DNA of 64,000 nt from Chelonoidis abingdonii (lineage: Eukaryota > Chordata > Testudines > Testudinidae), in assembly GCF_003597395.2 (NCBI RefSeq), contig NC_133773.1:63622334-63686333 (forward strand), written 5' to 3'. Shown piece after piece: positions 33,537 to 46,079 of this stretch. Below the pieces are notes generated by a model. The model did not search any database, was not told where the DNA came from, and saw only the letters and a list, made by a program, of their open reading frames with translations. Numbering within the stretch: position 1 is the stretch's first letter; each line of letters starts with the position of its first letter. The translations under genes and the position numbers were made by a program.

Positions 33537-35086
33537 TAAGTCAGTGTAAGTAAATTTTCCAAAATCTTGAGTTTCAATATACTACTGAGTGAATGAATGT
33601 GTATGATGGAACTTGAGTGTGATTAAGTAAGTAAGTAAGAAAATCATCAGCTCAGTGAAGCTCATTTGAAATGAGTCATACGCCAGCACGTAAAGTAATT
33701 TTATTTTAATATGAAAAAAAAATTGTGGAGAACTACAGCTAGGTTTGAAAAAACAGCTTCTAACCCCATTATTTTAGTTCCCAAGCCATACATTCCACAT
33801 CCTTTCTATTTACTCAAGCGGCATAAAAATACTATTTTTTTTTCTTTTCTTGGTTTGTGCTTTATCCTTTGTTAGATTCCTTTAATCCTAGAATAATAGC
33901 TTCTAAACCATTTCACACAGAATGCAAGAAGATGAAGCTTTAATTGTTGTGAGATCCTCACTAGACATTGCTAATCCCTGATCAGATGCAAATCAGTGGT
34001 GGCACATGTTGATATTCTATTTTATCCGTTGCTAGCTATCTGCTTTTATTGTATATTTCTGTGTGATATGGACATTTAATTTACTTTAAAGATGAAAGAT
34101 ATAAAGAGACACAGAACCAGCCCCTTATTTACATTAGGGAGCAGTTCCTCACATGGGTAGTCTGTTTAAACACAGTTTAAGTAAGAGAGTTCACAATTTG
34201 AACCAAAGCTATTTTCTAAGGACCGAATTCTATCACTTATGCTCACATTGGACCAGATCATCATTCATCACTTTGTGATCTAGCAGGCAGTTTGTTGTGC
34301 TACCCTTGAGAGGGAGATGGTGACTCCCTTACAGTTTCTTAGCTGCTCCAGGAAGAAGTAAATTGTGACAAATCCATAATTAGTGTAGTGCATGTGCCTG
34401 CATAACTATGCCACCTAGACTGTTCGGGGGCAGAGTCATGTCTCCAGCTATTCTCCAAGCCCTCTCATCGCTTCTCATCCACCTGCATTGGAGAGGAATG
34501 CAGCAGCTCTGCACAGCCTTCTTCTCCTTGTAGGAAGGAAGCAGTGGTATGGCACACTGGTGCAAGGGAATAAGGGGATGTCTTACATCCTCTTTATGCC
34601 CTTACATGGGTGCACAAAGTGGGTTATTATTTGGCCCACTGATAGTCTTATAGGATGAGATTTTTAAAAGGGCCTAGGGGACTTTCAATCACAGCTGAGT
34701 CCTTAATTCCCTTAAGTACTACTTAAGTGACAAATGTGGGGGTTATGAATATTGATCTGTACCCAACAATGTGTTTTATGTATAGGATTTCTGAGATGTT
34801 GTGTTACAATATCGGGGTGGGGGTGGGAAGACAGTTTTCGCACACTCCCATGCAGTCACAAGACTGTGATCATAAGTTATTAAGGTTGAATAGGTCTCAT
34901 GGCTGAAACTATCTTAGAGGCATTCTCTGAGATGGCCTGGCTGGCTGGCTGACTGGGAAAAACCAATATGAGACAAAAGGAAGACTTCACACCTATGTCC
35001 TGTAATGAAAATTATTGAGCAAAATGGCAATTGGGCTCAGGTATATACAGTGAGAGTGGGGCTTTGAGAAATGAGGTATTTTCTGA
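33537..35086. other. Unannotated stretch
   Basis: A GTAA repeat lies at 33624-33640 and an A-rich run near 33713. No gene is recognised. Confidence 0.4.
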
Positions 35087-35364
35087 GGGCTTGTCTAAAC
35101 TTAATATGCTACAGCGATGCAGTTGAGCTCCTATAGTGATTCCGTGTAGACACGATCTACGCCAACGGGAGTGGTTCTCCAATTGGCATAAATAATCCAC
35201 TTTCCTGAGAGGCAGCAGCTAGATTGATAGAATTCTTCTATTGACCGAGCACTATCTACACAGGGACTGAGTTTGGCTTAATGCCTCCACTCAAGGGATG
35301 TGGATTTTTCATACCCCTGACCAACATAGTTAAACCAACCTAATTTTCTAGTGTACACTAGGCC
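35087..35364. mobile_element. PIF/Harbinger-type MITE with TGA target duplication
   Basis: It starts GGGCTTGTCTAAACTTA and ends CTAGTGTACACTAGGCC, flanked by TGA at 35084-35086 and 35365-35367. It is 278 bp with no coding content. Confidence 0.7.
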
Positions 35365-35367
35365 TGA

Positions 35368-36699
35368 GAAGGGGAAAAAAACAAAGCAAAACACTGTCTG
35401 GAAGGAAAACTGGAACCAAGAACTCTTTAGCTTTCTAAAAGGGTGTAAGTTGAGTCAGTTCTTTTCCTGGAACTGAAGTGGGAAGTCCACCTAACTTAGC
35501 TTATAATGAAGTGTAAGAGGGGATGAGACTAAACATGAATCTAAGTTTGCTGTTTTAAAATAATTTTCTCTAAGGCATTGCTCCATTTGATAACAAATAT
35601 ACTTGTTTTAATAAAGCTGTTGGAAACTGTCACTTATCACAGATACTGAAGGGAAGAAGTGTAGGTATTTAGTCAGACCTGCATGGGAATAAGCATTTGA
35701 CATAAATGGGTGGTTGTACCCAGAGTGGAAGGTAAAGATAGGCAAAGTCACGAGGCCTAACACCTGAAGAGTGCACTCACTGAGAGTACAAAGGGGGCAG
35801 AGCTGCATAACTTTGACAAGTCCTTTTTAAAGTCCCATCCTTACTCTCCTTTTTAAAGTCCCATCCCATAGAGCAAGTACTACTGAGCGTGTGTAAGGGT
35901 GACAGAATCAAGGCCACAGCGAAGCTATAAAACCTAAAGCAATCACTCGTATCTTTTTGAAATGTGTCTGTTCAAAAAAAAAAAAAAAAAAGGCACAACC
36001 CACCCCCAAAACATTTGGAATAGTGTTTATTAATTTGCATAACTTGTACAAATAACTTGCCACAAGAGAAAAGTCCGGATTCTGGTCATTAGTAGAGCTA
36101 GTTGGGGATTTTTGATTACATGGGTTTTCATGAGAAAATGCTGGTTTTTAAAACACAAAAAACGTGTCAAGGGAATGTACCAGTTTCAATTAAACATTAA
36201 TCAGGAAAGGCTCCACAGGCCCAAAATGGAATTCCTGGTTACAACTGGAGAGAAGGAAACCCACCCCAGCATAACCAATACTTATGGTTATAGCAAACAA
36301 TTGGGATATGGGAAATCTAGGTTCAAATTTCTACTATATATGATCCAGACCAGCAAGGTGAACTTGGGTTCTCCCCCAATGCAGGGGATTGCCCCTAATC
36401 ACCAACCTGTTGGTTTTTTTGAGGTAAATTTCTCTCACGAGTTTTTCATGAAAAACCTCGAAAGGTTTTGGTTTCATCCTCCTGCAGAGCTGAAAATTTT
36501 CCGAAACCATGAACCTGATTCTGGTCTTATCTATACCAGTTTTACACTAATGTCACTCCATTAACTGCAGTAAAGTTATGCCCGAGTTACGATTTCTTGA
36601 GGCTAGAATCAGGCTGAATTATTACTACAGAAATGAGGAATCATTCTGCTCTTTCTTCTGTCCTTTCTACAAAAGGTATTTGTAGATACGGTCTACATA
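35368..36699. other. Unannotated stretch with small repeats
   Basis: 35821-35868 holds two copies of CTTTTTAAAGTCCCATCC. A poly-A run lies at 35974-35991. 36502-36614 is a loose palindrome (CCTGATTCTGG…CTAGAATCAGG). The 150-residue plus frame at 36112-36564 runs through AT-rich repeat-like sequence into that palindrome and has no domain, so I do not call it a gene. Confidence 0.4.
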
Positions 36700-37160
36700 T
36701 AAATAAAGAAGAGAATGTAAAAGGGATAGCCACCACCTTCACACCCCCTCATGGCCAGGGCTGCTTATCCCTGTTTTCCCCTTCTTTGGTGCTCCTTCAA
36801 CAAACTCCACAGTCTCTCCTTCATTCACAGCCTTTCTTAGGGGGCTGGGTTTTTAGTCAATTAACAAAGTTCTGAAAAACACAAGAACATTCTTTCACCC
36901 AGGCTTAAGCTGGGCACAGCTGCCCCTCCTCCCTAAAATACTGTCCCTTCTTCAGGATCACTGCAAAAGACCCTCTTTTCTTTCCCTACAGCTTCACTCT
37001 GCAATAACCTTATTACAGGAACCCTTCCCTCTAACTTTTGGCCTTTTACCCTGGGATCACTTAATTCAACCCAGATGTGGCTCATCTTGCAATAAGGGAT
37101 GGCTTAGACCCAGGGTCTCTAGCCCCTGGGCAAGCCACCCTGTTACAGAGCATCTTAACT
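36700..37160. repeat. C/T-rich repeat-like block
   Basis: A C/T-rich composition island resembling the blocks at 13.0 and 22.9 kb, ending near CCACCCTGTTACAGA. The class is unknown. Confidence 0.35.
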
Positions 37161-37639
37161 CATCAATCACTCACTGTTCATTAGAGCTGGCTGAATTACT
37201 CTTTAAAAATAATGGCAAGTTTCTCCCACCATTACTCTTGGTATCTTATTCAAAACATAATCTAACTGATTTCAGCAGAAATATTCATGGAGTAAGGTTA
37301 TACTCAGCATGAATATAGACGACAGAATCTGGCCCAAAAACTGTTGAAAATTTAGACCTTTTTTCTGTAAACAAATGGTTTGCAGACTAATTCTGGTTTC
37401 TATACACACATTCATTATTCATATATAAATTATGCTGAATAATTTATATAGACAAATTTTACCCTGTTCACATCACCTGTTCTCTATTTATGGCATGTGA
37501 CATGGTGTTTCTATTCCCTGATTGGATGACTAAAACTTCTTAAATAGGATGTAGCTAAAAGCAGATGTTGACTAGTAAACAACATGCTTCTAGTACACAT
37601 TTTCAAATGACAAATTAGTGTGCTAAAATCCATGAAACC
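37161..37639. other. Unannotated AT-rich stretch
   Basis: No feature is recognised. Confidence 0.4.
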
Positions 37640-37654
37640 TTTGTGATTCATTAA

Positions 37655-37751
37655 AAGCAGCAGAGAATCCTGTGGCACCTTATAGACTAACAGACGTTTT
37701 GGAGCGTGAGCTTTCGTGGGTGAATACCCACTTCGTCAGACGCAGGTAGTA
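37655..37751 (-). mobile_element. 97-bp Penelope-like unit with 15-bp target duplication
   Basis: TTTGTGATTCATTAA occurs exactly at 37640-37654 and 37752-37766 and flanks the unit. The unit is the reverse complement of the PLE 3' tail, identical to the units at 20038 and 30991 over the shared part, and lacks the last forward-oriented tail segment. It encodes no protein. The perfect duplication and identity among copies suggest recent movement. Confidence 0.85.
37702..37739 (-). ncRNA. Hammerhead-ribozyme-like motif
   Basis: Minus strand: core CTGACGA (37733-37739), stem II 37716-37731 with six perfect pairs, GAAA 37712-37715, then GCTCACGCTC. The motif occupies the 5' half of a 97-bp mobile unit, so nearly the whole unit could be ribozyme plus tail. 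Confidence 0.45.
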
Positions 37752-37973
37752 TTTGTGATTCATTAACATTTTCACAAATACCCAGCCTGTCTAAATACTA
37801 ATGGACAATGAATAATAAATCCCTAACAAATAATGCCAATCTGAGCACATTACTTTTATATGCAGAATATTCCTTAATTACTTTTGTGTTATGCATTGTT
37901 CAACCATTTGTGAAACTGTTAGGGGTTGTTTCACAAATCCTGCAAAAAATATCAGCTCCTCTTCATATGTTAA

Positions 37974-38120
37974 GGGTGTATTTACATGGGACACTGAAGA
38001 AAGTTAATCAGGATTAACTAAAGGTTTGAATTTAAAGTTGATTATTTAAACCACTTTAAACCCCTGTGTGGGCTCTCTTATTCAGAATTAAAGTGGCTTT
38101 AATTCAGTGTAGTTTAATTC
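37974..38120. mobile_element. Degraded palindromic MITE
   Basis: GGGTGTATTTACATGGG follows TAA (37971-37973). Interior words TTAAAGTTGATTATTTAAAC and GAATTAAAGTGGCTTTAATT suggest a folded AT-rich element. The right end (near GTGTAGTTTAATTC) is uncertain. Confidence 0.45.
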
Positions 38121-40894
38121 ACCAACTGCCCATATGCAAGAGGATGGGGTTAAAGCCTTAAGCTTGTATGATTTCAATAGCAGCAGCTGCAATTTGAGCC
38201 CCATTTCTGTAGAGCTCATTGCATGATCAGGGCCTTATAAAATATTTCATCTATGTAGTTGATATATTTAACAATTAGGTGTGCTTTTTAATGTTTCTAC
38301 AATAAATAATTTTTATCAACAGCAAGGGGCTGAATGAAACGATTTGATTTGCAAAAGCCTTTGGTATATGACAGGAGGCAGGAATAGGTAGGTGCTTAGG
38401 TTTTTTTATTGATAATATTTTTGTAGCTGGTAAGGCATTCTGGAGAGAGAAAAAAAAGGAGGGGGAGAGAGAGAGAGCATCTTTATTTCCATCCAAAAAT
38501 TTTGAGCGCACAGGTGTGTAATGGACTAGTTTCATTGCAAAAGTGTTGCTTTCATTGTATTTCTGTCTGCTTATGTGAAAATGTACCAGCTGGAAAAATT
38601 AAAACAGCATGAATCACACATTCAAAAGGTCACTGATCTAAAAACACAGGCCCTGAGAAAAAGATACAAATGATGTATGTAAATTACAATTACCAACTGA
38701 AATCTAAAATCCTTCCAAACTTTCTAAACTACTAAGGACATTAATTAATTTGAAAGTAATGTGGAAAGCAGGAAGACAGCCACCCTGTGATGTCATTTTC
38801 ATTATAGGAAACATAGCTAAGGAGATCCTGTGGAGCACAAGAGAAGATAAAGGGGCTTACTGGCTCTGAGGGGTGGGAGAGGAGGAGATATATGTAGGTA
38901 ATGTTTCATGTGTGAAGAGCTGAAAAGAACCCCAGTTTAAGGGATTTTAATATATATTATTTAAAAATAATATACATAACAAAGATTTCAGAATTATTAT
39001 ATGGGCATTAAGGATCATAAAGTAACAACATCTGTCAATAATAAAAAAACAAAGCTAACAAGTAAAAATAGTTTGCCCTTCACACAGCTATTAGAAAGAA
39101 TTTTGAAAGGAAACAAAAAACATCCAGTTCTGTCAAATGTTGAACCTTCTTGGCACGGCATAACAAGGGTTTAACAAGAAAGACAAAATGAAGTGTATGC
39201 ATGAGGCAGGAAGGAAAATGTGGAGCATGTATCTTTGATTGTCAGAAATTTCAAAGATGGGCCTTGAGCTGTTTTGGTTCAAAACCGGCTTCTTAATTTT
39301 TTGTGACAGAATCTGTTTGCATGAGTATGCAGAAGGCTGAATTCAGTAGGCTGATTTTATAGCAGCTGAAAATCTACTCAAAATATTCACCAAAAGCTAT
39401 GATAGAACATTTTTTCTATCTGTAAGCTGTTTTGCTGCTGCTTCACATAGATACACTGATCAAACTCAAATCAAGTATGATCTCAAGTACAGGTAATCCC
39501 GAGTTTTACCAAGTTTCCGTGGATCTATTCTAAACCATCCCTTTGTATGTGAGCACCTTCAACGTGAAATCAATTAACAATAGCAAAGTCCCTGGCAAGC
39601 TTCATGGAGTCTCTTTATGGGTAATATAAACCTCTGCTTGGGTTTGGGTTATGTTTGTGTTTGGTTGGATGTTTTGTTTTGTTTTTTAAGTGAGGGGGAA
39701 AGCAGCACTTTGAAGGGGCTGTCAGTGTTGTCAGTACAGTACTATTTTTATTATGGAGGAGGAACTTTGTCAGAGCACAAAGTTTTGCAGCATTTCCTAA
39801 TGGTGGATAGACTCCAGATTTATCCAATCTCCTCTGGAAGTTCCTTCGATAGCCACATCCCCTTGACTGAGACAGTCAATGGATATCCAAAATCTGTGTA
39901 AAATCAGAGATTAGCTCAGGTGATGAATCATTGCATCACAAGGCAGTGCCACCTATTAGCATGATGCTGGGCAACAAATCATTTCATCAGGAGGCAGAGG
40001 CAGGCAGCTGAACGACAGGGAGTACAGTGGACTAGAAGCTGGGTGAAGCAGTGTTGCTAGTTAATCAAAGGCACAATTTAGTGACTGCTTCAGTGAGGCT
40101 GTGGTGGATAATGTTGTGTCTGGTGGGGACTCCCAAGGCTTTTAGACTGCACAGTTTCAGATTAATGAGGTGCAGATAATCAAGGATTACCTGTATTTCT
40201 ATGGTGCGAGTTAAATCATAAGCACAGACCTAGTCAGGTCCTGACCCACAAATCCAATTATCCTGGCGAATGGTAGCCTATTATGAAAAAGCATGTGTAT
40301 TTTGTTATTGCTTTAAAGTATGCAAATTTACTGGCCCGCTCCATTAAGAGTATTAATGAGACATATAGTGTGTATTGTCTGAAAGATATTCCAAAAAGTA
40401 ATAGATTTTTAGTGTATATACCACAAATTAAATAAAGCTATTGCTTTTGTGTTTTCATTACTAACTACAGTTACCATACCATATGGGTTCGATGGGAAAG
40501 CAATTATTCTTCTAGGATACTTCAGTTTTAACAAAAGAAGATAAAAAAAATACCTGTCATAAGTGGATGCCTTTATTTGAACCATTTTTCCAGACTAGAG
40601 AGTTTATTATATAGGGATTTTTATGTATACTACAACCTGAAGTATTAATTTCAGCCTTGCAAAAATTCAATTCTCGCACATTTTCGTTTGTTCATTTTCA
40701 TTATCATGATAAATGTGAGACAGTGGATTATGTTCCTCAGGGTGAAAATTTTTATGACAATTTTGCAAATAAAGTTATTTATGATTCTTTACTTTCAGAG
40801 GTGGCTTTTGTATTTTATTTTATTTACAAGTAAACTAGTAGCATATAGTTTAGAGCCCAGGTAACAATATTCAGACCGTTCATCTAAGATTTAG
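38121..40894. other. Unannotated AT-rich stretch
   Basis: A GA-rich run lies at 38448-38478. No gene or classified repeat is recognised. Confidence 0.4.
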
Positions 40895-41045
40895 GGCCTG
40901 ATTCTCCTCTCACTTACCCTGATGTATGGCAGTACTCATTCCATTGAACTCAATATATTTACACCATCATAAAAGTGGTGTGACTTCAGTGTGGCCAGAA
41001 TTTCACCCATTGACTTATGTGGAGTTACTCTTGATTTACAAAGGT
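40895..41045. repeat. Dispersed palindrome-like repeat
   Basis: GGGCCTGATTCTCCTCTCAC and GGAGTTACTCTTGATTTACA belong to a dispersed amniote repeat that I recognise but cannot class. It is related in wording to 36502-36614. Confidence 0.45.
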
Positions 41046-42744
41046 GTCAGTGTGGAGAAAAAGGTCCTTAGGGTTAAATTTGACTCACAGATTATTATTA
41101 ATCATTTATTATTTCACATTTTTGTATAGTATTATAGATTTGCAATGGTGACTTGCTGAAAGAAAAAGACATGGTCCCTACTCCTTTGGTTTACAATTTT
41201 GATATACATTGAATGTGTACTCAAAAGAACATGACAGCTCTCTGGATAGTTGATAATTCATCCGATTGTTAACTCCATTGCCTTCAGTGCACTTACAGCA
41301 GGAATTAATAATAGGTGCTTTGACCAGTGTGGAGCTGAGAGCTATGAAGCTAGCTAGCTATATGGTTTTGTTCTAGTTTCGTTCCAAGGTAAATGGCTGG
41401 GTCTGAAATGCTAACAAAGGAAAACGTTGGTTATCAGTCTACCCCACAACATCAAATTTTGACACACGGGAAGTTAGGAGGGATCCACTGGTCCTTGCTA
41501 GCTCCTCTCCAACCTGTCCATACCATGCCTCTTTGGTCCTATTGTGCAGAGTCAGGCTGTGAGGAAAGCAAGAGGATTGTATCTTCTGTGCATGTGCTAC
41601 AAATTCTGCTTTCCCCTTGCAATGGTAACAGAACAGCCCCACACCAGTTCTGCTGTGTCTAGGTCCCTTTACAACTATGGATGAAAGAGTGTGATTTGGC
41701 CCCTGGAGAATAAAAAGAGTGCCCAGAGAGCGGAAGCAAAGACATAGAATTCTTTGCCCCACTGATCTTTTTTTCTTCTTGTCTTAAGCCTCAGCTGTGT
41801 ATAGTACACAGTTGAGTCAAGGTTTTAAAGAAAGAGTTTCATAGTGAAGGAAACAGTCAAAAATATCGTATTGAAACTTAAATCCATCTCCCTTTCACAT
41901 GGGTTTTAGAACAGCTCTGCACAATTTGAAATAGACTATTTCTGAGGTTCAGTTACTTTTTCATATTGTTCAGGTGTTTATAGGTCTCTCTATTTTGGTT
42001 TGGCCTTGAAGAACTCTGCATCCTGCCTAGAAATGAAACATTTCCAGAAATTGTGAAGGCTTTTTTGGGGGGAAACAACCCAGAAATGTTGGGGGAAAAA
42101 CTTAAATATCTGCAACAGCTGCTTGTTTATCAAAAGTAAATTTTATTTTCTTCTTTAAGAATGAGAAATGTATTATGTGAAATTTAGTTAGCACATAAAT
42201 AGTACTGGTAGATGTACAGTATTTATGAAATAAAATGTATAAATTCTTTACTTTGAATAATGACAAATACACCTAGTATCAGATATGGAGCTATACACTA
42301 AGATACTTAAGTGTACTTTTTTTGTCTGTTGACATCTCTCTCAAATAGGAAAAAAAATAAAATGTTGAAAATAGAAAGCATCAATATTGTTGACTTGTAA
42401 AGAGAAAGGAAGGTTATATCTGTAGAGTTCAGAAATAAAATGTAAATAGAGACCTGATATTGTAATACAAATACAGAAGAGACTTATATTTCTAAAAAAA
42501 AAAAAAAGCTTGGAAAATGAACTTCACTATACATATTCATTATAATATAATTAACACAGCACAGCAGTAAATTTGGGTATAAATCAAGACATTTTAATAA
42601 TGCATTGTCTCATTTGTAGAGTAGATGTCATAATGGTAGAAAAACTGGCCATCCTGTAAACAAATATAATAGAAGTTAAAAGGTTTAGTTACCAATATAA
42701 TCTTGGAAATGCTAGCATAGCTCAAGATTTTCTTTGTTATTTCT
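41046..42744. other. Unannotated stretch
   Basis: The opposing open frames at 41393-41762 have no domain. A poly-A run lies near 42495-42507. No other feature. Confidence 0.4.
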
Positions 42745-44060
42745 CTAATCGGAAAATGTGTCTGAAAGATTCACAGTTTTAGATTCTGAATTTTCATGGT
42801 GATCTTCATGTACTCCATTAAACTGAAGATTTGCACAAATTGAAACAAGCTTCTCAATTCTTACACGTGTGAGCTTGTTTCTTGATTTTGTGGGTATATT
42901 TACAAATATTGACCAGTTTCTTTCACATGCTGCAGAAGACAGAAGAATCTGAGGCAGAGGAGAAGCAAGAGGAGTCAGAGGCTGTGTTGTAAAAGACCTT
43001 CCTACCATGTTGTAAGAGCAATATGCTTGGCAGATTCTGAGATTACACACCTGGCCCAAATTTCTGAAGAGGTTCCAACATCTAGTCCTAAATGTGTTTT
43101 GTTGTTTTTGTTTAGTAATCCCGTCAAATGCTGTAACAATGTTATCATCACTAACATTATTACCTTTGAATCTTGGGTCTAAGAGGTTTGCAGTAACATG
43201 CCTTGTGCAGGAAAATTCATCCCATGTACGAGTAAAGTCCTTCACTTTTACTTCTTCCTGACTTATGAATGGAGATTCACTTAGATTCACAGTTGCCTCT
43301 CTCTTGGCCATAAATAAGGCTAATATTTTGTCATGGTTATTTTTAGTTAAAGTCATGGACATGTCACAGACAATAAACAAAAAATCAGGGTCCACAACCT
43401 GTCTGTGATTTTTACTCTAAATACATCTGACTAAAACTTAGCAGCTCCTGAAGCCCAAAAAACTGCTGCTTTGGGATGTCCCGGGGGCCAATGGCTAGCC
43501 CCTGCACTGGCAGCAGGGGCTGACTGCACTCAGCCGCTGACTGCTCCAAGGACTGCTGCTCTGAACGCCTCCTGGGCTGCTCCTGCTACAAGACCGTTGC
43601 TGCTCTGGGAGCCCTCCTGTTCAGGTGGACCCAGGGCCAGCTGCCAGGAGCCACTCCAGCAGCAGTCAGTGCAGCGGGCACCGGGGTCCACCACCCCAGT
43701 AGCTGTCTCCGCCAGAGCAGTCGCCGGTGCGACTGGCTCCAGGACTTACCCAACGGAACCTGGGGTCAACCACACCGGCAGCTGCAGAAGTTCTGGAGGT
43801 CTCAGAAAGTCTCGGAATCCATGACTTCCGTGACCTCTGTTTGACAAACTTGCAGAATTAGCTATAAGTTGAGAAATATCTGAAAAAGTGCTTTGTCTGA
43901 TTCGCATAGAGTGATTGCGGAAGCAATTGGTTTTAGAATCTCCAGAGTGCTCTGCAGGTGAACCCAGATGATCTCCTCACTGAGTGCAATGTGTTGTACA
44001 CTTTTAACTACTTTAAGATCTCAGTGATCACTATTTCTTGAAGAGCCTCTATGTTTTTTA
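42745..44060 (-). pseudogene. hAT transposase C-terminal half, split by a repeat
   Basis: The minus frame 42745-43395 contains ILALFMAKREATVNL, HVTANLLDPRFKGNN, then LPQILLSSAACERNWSIF and TKSRNKLTRVRIEKLVSI. The last two are the signature of the hAT C-terminal dimerisation domain, where S-A-A-C-E-R-N-W replaces the usual S-x-x-x-E-R-x-W/F. Upstream on the same strand, after an unrelated block, 43860-44010 encodes VHLQSTLEILKPIASAITLC and CESDKALF in a broken frame, the region preceding it in hAT transposases. The intervening GC-rich repeat, frame changes and stops make it a pseudogene. It supplies roughly the half that is missing from the 381-4144 element. I found no terminal repeats around it. 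Confidence 0.8.
43340..43845. repeat. Repeat inserted in the hAT transposase pseudogene
   Basis: The left part holds AAAGTCATGGACATGTCACA and a diverged inverted echo near 43400. The middle is strongly GC-rich, and the right edge is CCATGACTTCCGTGACCTCT. It divides the transposase homology, so it is younger than that element. The first residues of the 42745-43395 frame derive from this insert. The GC-rich plus frame 43471-43824 is not a gene. Boundaries are approximate. Confidence 0.55.
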
Positions 44061-46079
44061 ATAAACTTTCAATTGACTTCACCACTCTTCCTCCTCTTGT
44101 TTTTGTAGAAAGGTTCATTGTCACCAAGTCTCAGTCCCAGTGTCCTATGTCTGAGCTGCAGTGTCTCAGTCCTCTGTAGCAGGAAACCAGTGCCCATGTT
44201 TTCAGAACAGAGTGCACAAAATGTGTGTTCATAATTTGAATTCACCACTACTGTGACTATTGTAACCATGCAATCATGGTTACTATGAGAACAAATAATC
44301 ATTTAGATTTTTAGGTGATTGTGTATTCCCCTGAATTGTGAATATGATTACATGTATGCATTTTAGCACATGTGATTCTGAAAATATAGGCCATATTCTC
44401 CTGCACATACTTCACCTATGACCTTTCTATTCCTATTTATATTTTACTCCTGTGGAAAGGGACTTTGTATGCTTCAAAGCCAATTATAACAACATGTCCG
44501 GTCATCTAATGAAAGGTATCATATGTTTACATTATTTTTCTTGTCTGCTTTTTTCTTAAGTATCAATACAGCTACACACATTTTCTTCTCATGCTGAAAA
44601 GAGGAAGGAATGTAGTCTGTGCTGGTTCAGTTTAATAGGAGTTTGTTGTGAAATGCAGATATTGCCTGATGCACATGCTACAAATTCATTCTATCTGATT
44701 AGGCAAGATTAAAGTAGAAACTCTTCTAATCAACATTAGTACTCAATGTAAACTGGGAAAGTACCTTATGGTCTGCAAAGAGATCCCTTTTCCCCTTCTG
44801 TGATTCCAGGGAGTGACATGTCTTTGCCACTAGCTGATTCTTGCATGCCACTGCTGTTGCCAGCAGCCACAGAGTCTTGTGTTGATCCTAATGAATGGCA
44901 ACACATATTTTTAATTATTCTGACATAAATTCTCTCTGTCTTTTTTCTTTCAGGCAGATATTCTGTATAGTTTTACCAAAGTGCCAACCAAATACGCATG
45001 CTGTGTTGTTTTTTTTCAAAGACCCTTGCTGCAAATCAGCTGCAATTAAATACATATTGAAAACTGACCTTCTAAAAGGAACTTGATTTCAACCCCAACT
45101 GTAATAGTACGAGCACCTCCTCATAATTATCTGAGGATAGCCTTTTGAATTGGAGACCTGACAACATTCAATAAAAGTGCCACATTAAAAATCAGCTTGT
45201 AAAAACAGGAGTGATATCATGATGATGATAAGAATACATACCAAACAAATTACTTCATTTTGATTAAATGAAGACACAGATGAAGTCAAAATAAAAAGAC
45301 ATTTCAGAAAGAGAGAGGGAACAGTAAAAGGAGGTAGTGGGAGGTCTTCTGGCTGTTAGTGTTGATCAAACAATTTTAATCAGCAACCTATCTCCTTTGG
45401 CACCGAGATCTGAAAATCTCCCTTTGCTATGTGAAAAATTATTAGGAAAAAGTATTTCCAGCAGGGCTATTTTAAGAAGTTTATTGTAAAATGATGGTTC
45501 TCTACTTTCTCACTGAAAGGAGCATAATGATTCTGAAGATGAATAATAGATTTCTTTTCTTGTTAAAACTCTCAGCATGGTGCTGGAAGATGTGTTAGAA
45601 CACTCTGATGGGAAAAGAGGATGACCCTATGAGGGGAGTATGCTACCACTCCCATCATACTGCCTTGTGCTGTGCATGCTTGCTTGTTCTCCCCATCCCC
45701 CAAACATGCAGCTTACATTACTAACTTGGAGGAAGAGTTTAAATTAAAAAAAGATTTTTTCTTTAAAATACCATACCAAATAATATCCCCTTTGGTGCTT
45801 AGTATTGATTTATGAGTTAAGAATGCACACCTCGGAACTACAACAAAACATTTCTGAGTAAATCTTACAACAGAAGACAAATTGTAGTCCATATATAGTT
45901 TTCCTTTTAACAGATTCCTTTTGCATTGTGTAAACCTAAAAATAAGTGGACTGAATTTCAGAGCTGGGTTATTAACTATGAACAGTGTAATAATATAGCT
46001 TTATCAGTCTGATTGTTTGACAGCAGTGTTCTAAATACATCTGGGTGGATAAGGGATTTGTTGGTTCATTGGCAATTAC
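44061..46079. other. Unannotated stretch
   Basis: No gene or classified repeat is recognised. Confidence 0.4.

Noticed and set aside
36112..36564. 150-residue plus-strand open frame
   Set aside because: No domain. It runs through AT-rich repeat-like sequence into a palindromic repeat, and its composition matches the local DNA rather than coding sequence.
41393..41762. Opposing frames of 89 and 107 residues
   Set aside because: No recognisable domain and mutually overlapping. No splice or promoter context that I could support.
43471..43824. 117-residue GC-rich frame
   Set aside because: It lies wholly within the repeat that splits the hAT pseudogene. Its low-complexity Ala/Pro/Ser composition follows the GC content.
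44895..45086. Possible exon after a pyrimidine tract ending TTTCAG near 44954
   Set aside because: A lone acceptor-like site with a short frame and no protein similarity. Such sites are common by chance.
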